Source of the DNA: RGIG4140 sp045655105
Lineage (GTDB): Bacteria; Pseudomonadota; Alphaproteobacteria; CAAHEQ01; UBA3637
Direction of reading: 5' to 3'
Assembly (NCBI GenBank): GCA_045655105.1
Contig: JAZOOQ010000059.1
Location: 1 to 64,000 of the forward strand
Length of the DNA: 64,000 nucleotides
Shown: positions 1 through 7,356 of the stretch, in pieces
How the letters are laid out: each line of letters begins with the position of its first letter
Position numbering within the stretch: the stretch's first letter is position 1
Translations under genes and position numbers: made by a program
The notes under the pieces: generated by a model
What the model saw: only the letters and a program-made list of their open reading frames with translations
Database searches by the model: none
What the model was told of the DNA's origin: nothing

Positions 1-30
1 TTTTATGAATTTTAGAAATGAAGTTTTAAC

Positions 31-60
31 AAAAAAAGGAGAGCATTTGCTCTCCTTTTT
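31..60 (-). terminator. Rho-independent terminator of the minus-strand xerC-side genes
   Basis: A 12-bp perfect stem (33-44 with 49-60) has a 4-base loop. Read on the minus strand it is followed by a run of T. It overlaps the stop codon of the gene ending at 59, so it very likely ends that transcript. The stem is symmetrical enough to work from the other side too. Confidence 0.75.
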
Positions 61-406
61 AATAAAGATACTTTGTAATATCAAACGGATATTCTTCTAC
101 CAATTCAATGAAAGCATCATAATTATATTTCATTTTTTTAACACGATAATCGATTTCAACGATATATGCTTCATCAACGTTTTGAAGTTTTTCTTTAATC
201 TTTTCTGGAAGATAATCCAAAATAACGATATCTGTTTCTGAACGATATAATAAAGCATGTTCTTTACCATCGTAAAGAATTTTTGGTTTAACTGGATCTT
301 CTTCTTTTACCGAAATGGCAAAAACAATTTCATCATCACGGGTCGGAAAAATAACATAAGCGTCTTCTTTTTCAATAGAAAACTCATTTTGATACAAACT
401 TGTCAT
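59..406 (-). CDS. Hypothetical acidic protein, 115 aa
   Basis: I do not recognise this protein. It is soluble, acidic, without a signal peptide or membrane segment. It alternates beta-like hydrophobic stretches (for example YVIFP and IVFAISV) with charged segments, and ends in an aromatic-rich tail (FDITKYLY). It starts 6 nt after the stop of the gene at 413-637, and its stop overlaps the terminator at 31-60, so the two small genes form the end of a minus-strand unit. The ATG at 404-406 is the only plausible start. The coding call rests on the tight spacing and the terminator. The function is unknown. Confidence 0.65.
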   Translation of the reverse strand: MTSLYQNEFSIEKEDAYVIFPTRDDEIVFAISVKEEDPVKPKILYDGKEHALLYRSETDIVILDYLPEKIKEKLQNVDEAYIVEIDYRVKKMKYNYDAFIELVEEYPFDITKYLY

Positions 407-412
407 GAAAAA

Positions 413-637
413 TTATCTGCCCCCGGATTTTACCATTGATTGAAAGTGAGAATTCTGATTTTGAAGGGTTTTTTCTGGTTCACCTTTAAGATAGCTTCCT
501 CCAAAATATGCTGTTTCATCTAAATTATATTGGTCTGCAACAATGGGATAAGCATCGGCAAGCATTCCAAAAGCAAGTTCTGAACGGGCTTGATTTCTTG
601 TTTCAATATCAAGAGATGTTTCTAAAGTTTCGGTCAT
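413..637 (-). CDS. Hypothetical small protein, 74 aa
   Basis: A 74-residue hydrophilic protein with no recognised domain. It has no signal peptide. The middle part (about residues 15-45) could form an amphipathic helix followed by a Gly/Tyr-rich segment, and the C-terminus is rich in Gln, Asn and Ser. The start is well supported: AAGGAG lies 8 nt before the ATG on the minus strand. It is followed after 6 nt by the 115-residue gene, so the two are probably co-translated. It lies downstream of xerC on the same strand with an 81-nt gap. The function is unknown. Confidence 0.65.
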   Translation of the reverse strand: MTETLETSLDIETRNQARSELAFGMLADAYPIVADQYNLDETAYFGGSYLKGEPEKTLQNQNSHFQSMVKSGGR

Positions 638-718
638 TTAAAGTCTCCTTTTCTTACCTTTTTTTTGCCACTCTATCACAAATCTTAACGCTCGTCAATA
701 AGTGATTTGGTGCTTTTT

Positions 719-1672
719 TCATTTTTTTAAGTGAGCTCTTGGATGTGCTTTGTCATATACATTTAATAAATGAGCTTTATCGATTTCTGTGTATAGTTGA
801 GTGGCGGCTAAAGAGGCGTGACCCAATAATTCTTGAACCGTTCTTAAATCGCCGCCACCTTGCAAAAGATGCGTTGCAAAACTATGTCGCAAGGCATGAG
901 GTGTAACAGAATCTGCAAGCCCTAAATATCTTCTGATAAAACGCACATTTCGTTGAACAACTCCCGCATTTAACCGTTCACCTCTAGAACCAATAAATAA
1001 AGGAATATTTGGATTTTTGGAAGGAAGCAATTCCAAATAATCTGCAATCGCATTTTTAACCATGGGTAATAAAGGAATAAGGCGTTCTTTATTGCCTTTG
1101 CCTAAAATCACAAAGGCATCTTTATCCAGGGGAACATCCATTCGGTTGAGTTGTAAGGCTTCATTGATGCGAAGACCACATCCATAAAGAAGCATATAAA
1201 GAGCCGTATCTCTTTTTTCTTGAAAGGAATCTTTTGCAACATCTTTTACCGCTTTTAAAAATAAAAATGCATCATCAACAGAAAGAGGTTTTGGCAAAAC
1301 TTTTGGTTTTCTTCCCGTGTGAATAGACATGACGGCGGTGTTTTCAAAAAGGCCTTCGCGAGAGCAAAATTTAAAGAAATTTCTTAAAGTTGACATACCT
1401 CTAGCGATGCTTGATCTTGAAATGCTGTTATCACTGCGCCAAACCAAAAAGGCTCTGAAATCCGTAACAGTCATATTTTTTAAATCAGGTATATCGGCAA
1501 CTTTTTCATTATATTCAGTAAAGAAATGGAAAAATTCTTTTAAATCTCTAAGATAAGATTCTCCAGTTTTATCAGCCAGCCTTCTTTCGGATAGTAAATG
1601 GCGTTGCCAATCGGTAATCACTTTTTTTAGTTTTTTACTGGTTGTATAAGAAAGTGGCTTGTATTCTTCCAT
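719..1672 (-). CDS. xerC: Tyrosine recombinase XerC
   Basis: Site-specific tyrosine recombinase of 317 aa. With XerD, the family resolves chromosome dimers at dif sites near the terminus. Residues 15-105 form the SAM-like N-terminal core-binding domain. The catalytic domain carries the full set of active-site residues: R168 (GLRINE), K192 (GKGNKE), H259 and R262 (HALRH), H285 (LGHA) and nucleophile Y294. The length is close to the usual ~300 aa. It is transcribed away from priA with 55 nt between the two starts, a common alphaproteobacterial arrangement. XerC rather than XerD is chosen from this neighbourhood. A phage-type integrase is unlikely because no attachment-site or phage genes lie nearby. 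Confidence 0.93.
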   Translation of the reverse strand: MEEYKPLSYTTSKKLKKVITDWQRHLLSERRLADKTGESYLRDLKEFFHFFTEYNEKVADIPDLKNMTVTDFRAFLVWRSDNSISRSSIARGMSTLRNFFKFCSREGLFENTAVMSIHTGRKPKVLPKPLSVDDAFLFLKAVKDVAKDSFQEKRDTALYMLLYGCGLRINEALQLNRMDVPLDKDAFVILGKGNKERLIPLLPMVKNAIADYLELLPSKNPNIPLFIGSRGERLNAGVVQRNVRFIRRYLGLADSVTPHALRHSFATHLLQGGGDLRTVQELLGHASLAATQLYTEIDKAHLLNVYDKAHPRAHLKK

Positions 1673-1727
1673 ATTTTTTTGTATCCTTTTTTAAACGATA
1701 AGAAAAGTATATAAGGTTTCAAAAAAA

Positions 1728-3686
1728 ATGCAACAGATATCTGTTCTTTTTCCAACACCGCTTGGATGCTATGATTATATGAGTTCAACAGACTTGCCTG
1801 TGGGCACGTTTGTTTTGGCCCCATTTGGAAGAAAAAAGTTGGTGGGCATTGTGTGGGATAGAGCGCCAAACACGCATCTTGATAAAAGCAAAATTAAAGA
1901 GATATTAGAAGTTCTTCCTTATCAAGCGCTTCCTTTGGAAACGATTCAATTTGTTAATTGGGTGAGTGCCTATACGTTGGCTCCATTGGGTGCCGTTTTA
2001 AAAATGGCATTACTTACGGATTTTGAAAAAGAAAGCAAAAAGCCACTTTCATTTAATAGACCAGATCCCAAACATAAAACTCTTTCGTTTTCAGAGAGTC
2101 AATTAGCAGCAGTTGAGCAGATTTCAGATCAAATTTTAAATGGATTTTCTGTTTCATTGCTGGATGGGGTAACAGGTTCTGGAAAAACAGAAGTTTATTT
2201 TGAAGCCATAGCAAAGGCCATTGAACAAGGCGGTCAAACGCTTGTTTTGTTGCCTGAAATCACATTGACAACAGCTTGGCTCGATCGATTTGAAAAGCGT
2301 TTTGGAGTAAAACCAGCAATATGGCATTCAGGGGTAACGCAAAAACAACGCCGTGACACATGGCAAGCTATTTTAAAAGGCGAAGCAAAAGTGATTGTTG
2401 GGGCGCGTTCAGCTTTGTTTTTGCCCTATGAAAAATTAGATTTAATTATTGTTGATGAAGAGCATGATCAATCTTTTAAGCAAGAAGATGGCGTTCTTTA
2501 TCAAGCAAGAGATATGGCTGTTGTAAGGGCAAAGATTGCAAATTGCCCAATTGTTTTAGCTTCGGCAACACCAAGTATTGAAACATATTGCAATGTGGCG
2601 CAAGGAAAATATTATCATATTGAGTTGAAAGAACGTTTTTCAGGCGCTGTTTTGCCAGATATCAGATTGGTTGATATGCGCCAAAAAGAAAAGGGGCCTG
2701 TTCGTTTTATTTCTGAAGAACTTAAAAAACTGATTGAAGAAAATATTCAAAAAAAAGAGCAAACTCTTTTATTTTTAAATAGAAGAGGATATGCCCCATT
2801 AATGCTTTGTCGTTCTTGTGGGGAAAGAATTAAGTGTCCACATTGTGCGGCTTTTTTAGTGGAACATAAAAAAAGAAATGTGCTTCAATGCCATCATTGT
2901 GGGTATATGCGAAAAGTTCCAAAAGAATGCCCAACTTGTGGTCAAACAGAAACACTTGTTTCTTGTGGACCTGGCGTTGAAAGAATTCATGAAGAAGCTT
3001 CACAATTGTTTCCAACTGCTAAATTATGTATGGTAACTTCAGATACCTTGAATAATCCAAAAGAATTTTCGGGGTTACTTGAAAAGATTAAAAACAATGA
3101 AATTGATATTTTGATTGGAACGCAAATTTTGGCAAAAGGTCACCATTTTTCAAATTTAACTTTAGTTGGAGTGATTGATGCAGATATGGGGCTTTCAGGT
3201 GGCGATTTAAGAGCAGGAGAACGCACCTTTCAGTTGCTCCATCAGGTGACGGGTAGAGCAGGGCGCGAACAAAAAAAGGGAACGGCTGTTTTGCAAACAT
3301 ATGTGCCAGATAATTTGGTGATTCAATCGCTTCAAAATAATGATAGAGAAACCTTTATGGAACAAGAAGTTATGACCAGAGAGATGTTGCAAATGCCCCC
3401 GTTTGGTCAGCTTGCAGCCATGATTTTAAGTGGAAAAAATGAACAAGCAGTTGTGGATACGGCTAAAAAAATTGTTTCTATGGCGCCCTTTTTAGATGGT
3501 TTTGATGTTTTAGGGCCAACTCCAGCGCCAATTGCTTTATTAAGAGGAAAGTTCAGATATCGCTTGTTGATTAAGGCTCAAAAAGATGTTAAAATGCAAA
3601 ATATTTTAAATTGTTGGATGAATAAAGTGATTATTCCATCTAATGTGAGTTTAAGAATTGATATTAATCCATATAGCTTTTTTTAA
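1728..3686 (+). CDS. priA: Primosomal protein N', replication-restart helicase PriA
   Basis: 3'-5' DNA helicase that recognises stalled forks and reloads the replicative helicase. The 652-aa protein has an N-terminal DNA-binding region (1-105), Walker A GVTGSGKTE (147-155) and the Walker B DEEH box (243-246). The zinc-binding insertion has four CxxC pairs, C361/364, C370/373, C388/391 and C401/404, all intact. The second RecA lobe has the GTQILAKGHHF and GRAGR motifs. E. coli PriA is 732 aa, so this is a compact form, as in many alphaproteobacteria. The ATG at 1728 follows a weak AAGG. It heads a unit with the small membrane protein 10 nt downstream. Confidence 0.95.
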   Translation: MQQISVLFPTPLGCYDYMSSTDLPVGTFVLAPFGRKKLVGIVWDRAPNTHLDKSKIKEILEVLPYQALPLETIQFVNWVSAYTLAPLGAVLKMALLTDFEKESKKPLSFNRPDPKHKTLSFSESQLAAVEQISDQILNGFSVSLLDGVTGSGKTEVYFEAIAKAIEQGGQTLVLLPEITLTTAWLDRFEKRFGVKPAIWHSGVTQKQRRDTWQAILKGEAKVIVGARSALFLPYEKLDLIIVDEEHDQSFKQEDGVLYQARDMAVVRAKIANCPIVLASATPSIETYCNVAQGKYYHIELKERFSGAVLPDIRLVDMRQKEKGPVRFISEELKKLIEENIQKKEQTLLFLNRRGYAPLMLCRSCGERIKCPHCAAFLVEHKKRNVLQCHHCGYMRKVPKECPTCGQTETLVSCGPGVERIHEEASQLFPTAKLCMVTSDTLNNPKEFSGLLEKIKNNEIDILIGTQILAKGHHFSNLTLVGVIDADMGLSGGDLRAGERTFQLLHQVTGRAGREQKKGTAVLQTYVPDNLVIQSLQNNDRETFMEQEVMTREMLQMPPFGQLAAMILSGKNEQAVVDTAKKIVSMAPFLDGFDVLGPTPAPIALLRGKFRYRLLIKAQKDVKMQNILNCWMNKVIIPSNVSLRIDINPYSFF

Positions 3687-3696
3687 TGGAGAGTGA

Positions 3697-4179
3697 ATGC
3701 AAGAAAATTTATTTGATCTTGAAGAATCGTTTAAAGATAAAGTAAAGAGATTTTTTTCAGCACTTTGGTTCCCTTTATTAAAATTTTTATTGATAAGTGG
3801 ATTGTTGTTTTATTTTAAAATAAATGCCAAAACAATTCTTTCTAATCAGTTTGAATTAACTCATGAAAAAGATAAGGCAACTCTTATTTGGGAAAATTTT
3901 CAACATAATAAAGAAGAATTGTCTCTTTCTATTAAAAAAATTATTGATTATATAGGATCGGCTTCTTCTGGTGCATTGGCAGAAGCAAAGATTTATTCAT
4001 TGGAAAAAATGATTTCTCTTTTTTCTAGCCTTATTGAATTGGGGATAACGTTATTTTGGGTTTATTTAATTTTTTCTTTTTTTTCAAATGTGGTGCAAGA
4101 ATATAGCAAAAAAGATGAGCAAAATGAAATTGCAAATTTAGTTGTTAAAAAGCTTTTGCCTATTTTAAAAAAGGATTAA
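3697..4179 (+). CDS. Hypothetical membrane protein, 160 aa
   Basis: Protein of unknown function. After a charged start (1-20) there is one hydrophobic segment at about 24-41 and a second at about 110-130. The region between (45-105) is charged and probably helical, and the tail is Lys/Glu-rich. This predicts two membrane passes with a roughly 65-residue loop. It begins 10 nt after priA with a GGAG-type ribosome-binding site, so it is probably co-transcribed with priA. In many alphaproteobacteria the gene after priA belongs to the ATP synthase set, but no ATP-synthase sequence is visible here. Confidence 0.7.
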   Translation: MQENLFDLEESFKDKVKRFFSALWFPLLKFLLISGLLFYFKINAKTILSNQFELTHEKDKATLIWENFQHNKEELSLSIKKIIDYIGSASSGALAEAKIYSLEKMISLFSSLIELGITLFWVYLIFSFFSNVVQEYSKKDEQNEIANLVVKKLLPILKKD

Positions 4180-4223
4180 AAGGAATAATGAATTGTTTTT
4201 ATTCCTAAAAAACAAAAAAAGAC

Positions 4224-4252
4224 TTGATTTTTTGAAAAAAATTTTGTAAAAT
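4224..4252 (+). promoter_or_regulatory. Sigma70-type promoter of rpsF-rpsR-rplI
   Basis: TTGATT (4224-4229), a 17-nt spacer and TAAAAT (4247-4252). The A-rich tract just upstream resembles an UP element. The 15-base block 4213-4227 is identical to 44731-44745 at the rpsL promoter. Transcription should start near 4259. Confidence 0.65.
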
Positions 4253-4258
4253 CACAAA

Positions 4259-4376
4259 GCTTTCCGATTATCCTTGCTCTTGATAATATCGGACAGGGGC
4301 TATGTTTCAGGCAAATTATTCATGTGGAATGGTTTGTTTTAACCGAAACGAGAAAAACCAAAAGGAGAAATTATAA
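4259..4376 (+). promoter_or_regulatory. Structured rpsF leader, possible S6:S18 autoregulatory site
   Basis: The 118-nt untranslated leader starts with a hairpin of CCGATTATC (4264-4272) against GATAATATCGG (4282-4292), nine pairs with a 2-nt bulge. A small GGTT/AACC hairpin follows shortly before the ribosome-binding site. Leaders of rpsF in many bacteria bind the S6:S18 complex and repress translation. Position and size fit that role, but I could not match the published consensus with certainty. Confidence 0.45.
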
Positions 4377-4757
4377 ATGCCTTTTTATGAAAATGTATTC
4401 ATTGCCAGACAGGATTTAACACCGGCAAAAGTGGCTGAATTAACAGACAAATATGCTTCAGTTGTTGAATCAATGGGTGGTAAAGTTTCAAAACGCGAAA
4501 ATTGGGGTTTACGCAATTTAGCTTACAAAATTCAAAAGAACCGTAAAGGTTATTACACATTAATGAACATCGATGCTCCAGCTGATGCTGTTATCGAAAT
4601 GGAACGTTTAATGCGTTTGGATGAAAACTTGATTCGTTATTTAACAATCAAAGTTGATGAATTGGAAGAAGGTCCATCAGTTATGGTTGAATCAAAATCC
4701 AGAAAATTCAAAGCAGAAGAAAAATACGATGTTGAAATTTCAGAAGGAGATATGTAA
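4377..4757 (+). CDS. rpsF: 30S ribosomal protein S6
   Basis: Small-subunit protein that pairs with S18 on the platform next to the central domain of 16S rRNA. The 126-aa sequence shows the S6 fold with the conserved start YENVFIARQD, the central WGLRNLAYKI and the MERLMRLDENLIRYL helix. The acidic tail (about 105-126) is shorter than the E. coli glutamate tail. A strong AGGAG precedes the ATG by 8 nt. The stop codon shares one base with the rpsR start (TAATG), so translation of S6 and S18 is coupled, as expected for a protein pair made in equal amounts. Confidence 0.97.
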   Translation: MPFYENVFIARQDLTPAKVAELTDKYASVVESMGGKVSKRENWGLRNLAYKIQKNRKGYYTLMNIDAPADAVIEMERLMRLDENLIRYLTIKVDELEEGPSVMVESKSRKFKAEEKYDVEISEGDM

Positions 4758-4990
4758 TGGCTGATATCAAAGGTTCTTTCTTCCATCATAAAAAGTCTTG
4801 TCCGTTCTGTGGTGAAAATGCACCTAAAATTGACTATAAAGACATTAAACAATTAAGCCGCCATATTTCAGAACGTGGTAAAGTTGTTCCAGCTCGTGTT
4901 TCTGCAACATGTGCTAAACACCAACGCGAATTATCAAAAGCAATTAAACGTGCTCGTTTCTTAGCTTTATTACCATTCGTTTCAGAATAA
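4757..4990 (+). CDS. rpsR: 30S ribosomal protein S18, zinc-ligand (C+) form
   Basis: Binds S6 and 16S rRNA on the platform. The 77-aa protein has the S18 core IDYKDIKQLSRHISERGKVV and the C-terminal AIKRARFLALLP. It also has C15-x2-C18 and C52-x2-H55, the four ligands of the zinc-binding C+ form seen for example in mycobacterial S18-1. Enterobacterial S18 has lost three of them. No second rpsR is visible in this window. The start overlaps the rpsF stop by one base, and rplI follows after 11 nt. Confidence 0.96.
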   Translation: MADIKGSFFHHKKSCPFCGENAPKIDYKDIKQLSRHISERGKVVPARVSATCAKHQRELSKAIKRARFLALLPFVSE

Positions 4991-5001
4991 GGAGAATAAA
5001 G

Positions 5002-5538
5002 ATGGAAATTATTCTTTTAGAAAAAATTGAACGTCTTGGTCAAATGGGTGACATCGTTAACGTTAAAAACGGTTACGCTCGCAACTATTTGCTTCCACAA
5101 AAGAAAGCATTGCGTAAGACTAAAGACAATTTGGCTCTCTTCGAAGCAAAACGCAAAGAATACGAAGCCTATAACTTGAAATTAAAAACAGAAGCTGAAG
5201 CTTTGGCTGAAAAAATGCAAAATCTTTCAGTTGTTATCATTCGTCAAGCTGCTGAAACAGGCCAATTATATGGTTCTGTTACAATGCGTGACATTTGTGA
5301 AGCAATTCACGAAGCTGGCTTTAAAGTTGAAAGACAACAAATTGTAATGGGTCAACCATTCAAAAACCTCGGAATTTTTGATGTTCGTTTATCATTACAC
5401 CCAGATGTATCACAAACAGTTCGTGTAAACATTGCTCGTTCTGAAGATGATGCAAAACGTTCTTTCAAGAAAAAAGCTGACTCTGAAGCAAAAGCTGCTG
5501 CTGAACAAGAAACAGCAACAGAAACAGTTTCTGCTTAA
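5002..5538 (+). CDS. rplI: 50S ribosomal protein L9
   Basis: Elongated L1-stalk-base protein that helps keep reading frame. The 178 residues include the N-terminal RNA-binding domain with the signature GxxVxVKxGYARNYLLP (about 16-35), the long connecting helix and the C-terminal domain (about 75-150). The last ~25 residues are a low-complexity Lys/Ala/Glu tail not present in the 149-aa E. coli protein. AAGGAG lies 8 nt before the ATG. It is the last gene of the operon, with a strong terminator at 5556. Confidence 0.96.
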   Translation: MEIILLEKIERLGQMGDIVNVKNGYARNYLLPQKKALRKTKDNLALFEAKRKEYEAYNLKLKTEAEALAEKMQNLSVVIIRQAAETGQLYGSVTMRDICEAIHEAGFKVERQQIVMGQPFKNLGIFDVRLSLHPDVSQTVRVNIARSEDDAKRSFKKKADSEAKAAAEQETATETVSA

Positions 5539-5555
5539 TCTTTGTTAGATTATTT

Positions 5556-5592
5556 AAAATTGCCCTTGTTTTTACAAGGGCAATTTTTTTTA
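5556..5592 (+). terminator. Terminator of rpsF-rpsR-rplI
   Basis: A perfect 14-bp stem (5556-5569 with 5574-5587) has a TTTT loop and a continued T-run. It lies 17 nt after the rplI stop and is a textbook intrinsic terminator. Confidence 0.9.
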
Positions 5593-5633
5593 TGGGATTA
5601 AGTAAAATTCTTCTATCTTACAGAAGAAGATAT

Positions 5634-5854
5634 ATGAAATTTTTCTCAGTTGATTGTGGTGGCAATTTGTAAAGTCAGACATTTGTCTAAATAAAATGAT
5701 AACTCTTTATACGGACAGAAAGCTGTTTATGATACTTGGGAATATTGTGAGGTAAAATGCCAAAGAATATGTGAATGAAAGTATGTCATTTGAGTTTAAT
5801 CTGGATGAAAGTATTCTTGAAAAAAAAGAAAATAACCTTATAAAATATATATGA
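5634..5854 (+). pseudogene. Probable remnant of a small gene broken by frameshifts
   Basis: An AGAAGA box precedes ATG 5634, which opens a frame ending at TAA 5670 after 12 residues. Plausible coding sequence resumes in a second frame from 5695 (with YDTWEYCEV). It then moves to a third frame from about 5757 to TGA 5852 (KEYVNESMSFEFNLDE, then ILEKKENNLIKYI). The last stop overlaps the ATG of the next gene as ATGA, the usual arrangement of coupled genes. This suggests a former gene of about 70 codons damaged by at least two indels. The protein family is not recognised, and the region could simply be non-coding. Confidence 0.35.
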
Positions 5855-6528
5855 AAAAATTATTCACAAAATTACTTCCCTTTTTGGTTGCCTTTTGTTC
5901 TGGAATTTGTTTGTATATTTTAGCAGATAAATATGTGGCTGATAACGGATTAAATAATTTATTGGTGAATGTTGCTTCTGGGTTGGTGAGTATTCCTCTT
6001 GTTTTTATTTTTTATGATGTTATCAATCAAATAACTTCAAGAAAATTGCATAATACTTTATTTGAAAGTGTGAGTGTTGAGATTAATAGTCAACTAACGC
6101 TTTTAATAGATTTTATTTGCGGTTTACTTCAAATGCAAAAGCCAACAAATATATCAGAATTAGATGATTTTTTGGAGCTTGAAAATAGCGAAATTTATCA
6201 AAAATTAGTGGTTCAAAAAATGGATGAACAGTCGCTTAATAAAATTAAAAATGAGCTGACCAATATTATTCATAAACCGTCTACTTTTGAAATTTTAACA
6301 GAAAAGCAAATTGCCGCATTATTAAATATTGTTAAAGAAATAACTTTTTTAATAAAAAACTTAAATTCTACAACGGATAAAAAGGTTAAACATAAAAAAA
6401 TAGTTTCGCTTAATATTGAATATATTATTGAAAATATTCTTGTTTGGATTGAAAATGGCAAAAAAGAAGCTTTAAGAAACCATGGCAGGTTTTCGCTATC
6501 AGATATCAATAAAGAAGATCAAAAATAA
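5851..6528 (+). CDS. Hypothetical membrane-anchored protein, 225 aa
   Basis: I do not recognise the family. Residues about 8-28 and 36-56 are two hydrophobic membrane segments. The remainder (60-225) is a charged, mostly helical cytoplasmic region rich in Leu, Ile, Asn and Lys with possible coiled-coil stretches. The ATG at 5851 overlaps the stop of the upstream remnant (ATGA), hinting at former translational coupling. The 3' end overlaps the convergent TraX-like gene by 10 bp. Low G+C and the remnant alongside suggest accessory DNA. Confidence 0.65.
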   Translation: MKKLFTKLLPFLVAFCSGICLYILADKYVADNGLNNLLVNVASGLVSIPLVFIFYDVINQITSRKLHNTLFESVSVEINSQLTLLIDFICGLLQMQKPTNISELDDFLELENSEIYQKLVVQKMDEQSLNKIKNELTNIIHKPSTFEILTEKQIAALLNIVKEITFLIKNLNSTTDKKVKHKKIVSLNIEYIIENILVWIENGKKEALRNHGRFSLSDINKEDQK

Positions 6529-7256
6529 TAAATTTTAATGAGATAAAGTATTAAAAAATGAACGGGATAAAAAAGATAAAAAAGCCACCATGGTTTTAAA
6601 AATCTTTTTTGATTTTCTTGAATATATTGGGATTGATATAATAGGTAAAGAGTTGTTAAAAATGAGACCAAAATAAAAGGGATCACAATTCTTGGATATG
6701 TGAAAAGATGTTCAGCGTTTAAAAGAATAGCATCAATTAAGGATGTGAAAATAAAAATCTTTTTATTTGTTTTAAAATAGGCGTAAAAAGAAAGAATTAA
6801 AATAAAACCAGTAAGATCGTAATCGCATATATAAGAAAGAGAGCCAAATAAAATTAATGCGAGTGATGAGATGAAAAATTTTAGAAAGGGGCTCACCTTT
6901 TCTTGAGAGATTTTTTCAATGATTAAAAGAGTGAAGATAGCAATTAAAAAAGACCAAAAAATGTTTAAGTGAAAATACCCTTTTTCTTGATAATCAAATG
7001 GGGCTAATAGCAAAGTGGAAAAGAGGGCGAATGGAAACAATCTTTTTATATATTTTTTAAAGATATTTTTTTTTGCAAGATGATAACAAAGCAAAAATGC
7101 AAAAAGAGGAAATGTTACCCGTCCAATAATGCGCAAATCAATGATATGGTGAAATAAAACGTGACCAATATGGTCAAGTAACATTGTTATAAGAGCGATA
7201 ATTTTTAATACATCAAAATTAAGGCTATATGGGGATGTTTTTCTTAGGTTATTCAT
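6519..7256 (-). CDS. TraX-family integral membrane protein
   Basis: Multi-pass membrane protein of 245 aa matching the TraX family (the F-plasmid member acetylates pilin; chromosomal members have unknown roles). The family pattern is visible: LKIIALITMLLDHIGH near the N-terminus, then RIGRVTFPLFAFLL-like text (here IIGRVTFPLFAFLL) and KKYIKRLFPFALFS. About eight hydrophobic segments follow. I place the start at 7256 (MNNLRKTSP). The longer frame to 7370 would overlap the start of the divergent MFS gene, and its first 38 residues look non-coding. It converges on the preceding gene with a 10-bp overlap. Confidence 0.75.
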   Translation of the reverse strand: MNNLRKTSPYSLNFDVLKIIALITMLLDHIGHVLFHHIIDLRIIGRVTFPLFAFLLCYHLAKKNIFKKYIKRLFPFALFSTLLLAPFDYQEKGYFHLNIFWSFLIAIFTLLIIEKISQEKVSPFLKFFISSLALILFGSLSYICDYDLTGFILILSFYAYFKTNKKIFIFTSLIDAILLNAEHLFTYPRIVIPFILVSFLTTLYLLYQSQYIQENQKRFLKPWWLFYLFYPVHFLILYLIKIYYF

Positions 7257-7356
7257 AAAAAAAGAATAACAAATTTTATTTTTAATCGCAAGAATTTTAT
7301 TTTTTTGTTGAATGATGATAAAACATTTTGTATGATGCAAAAAAAAGGGGAGTTTC

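Noticed and set aside
4181..4206. Terminator after the membrane-protein gene at 3697
   Set aside because: The AGGAATAA/TTATTCCT stem has a 10-nt loop and is followed by A, not T.
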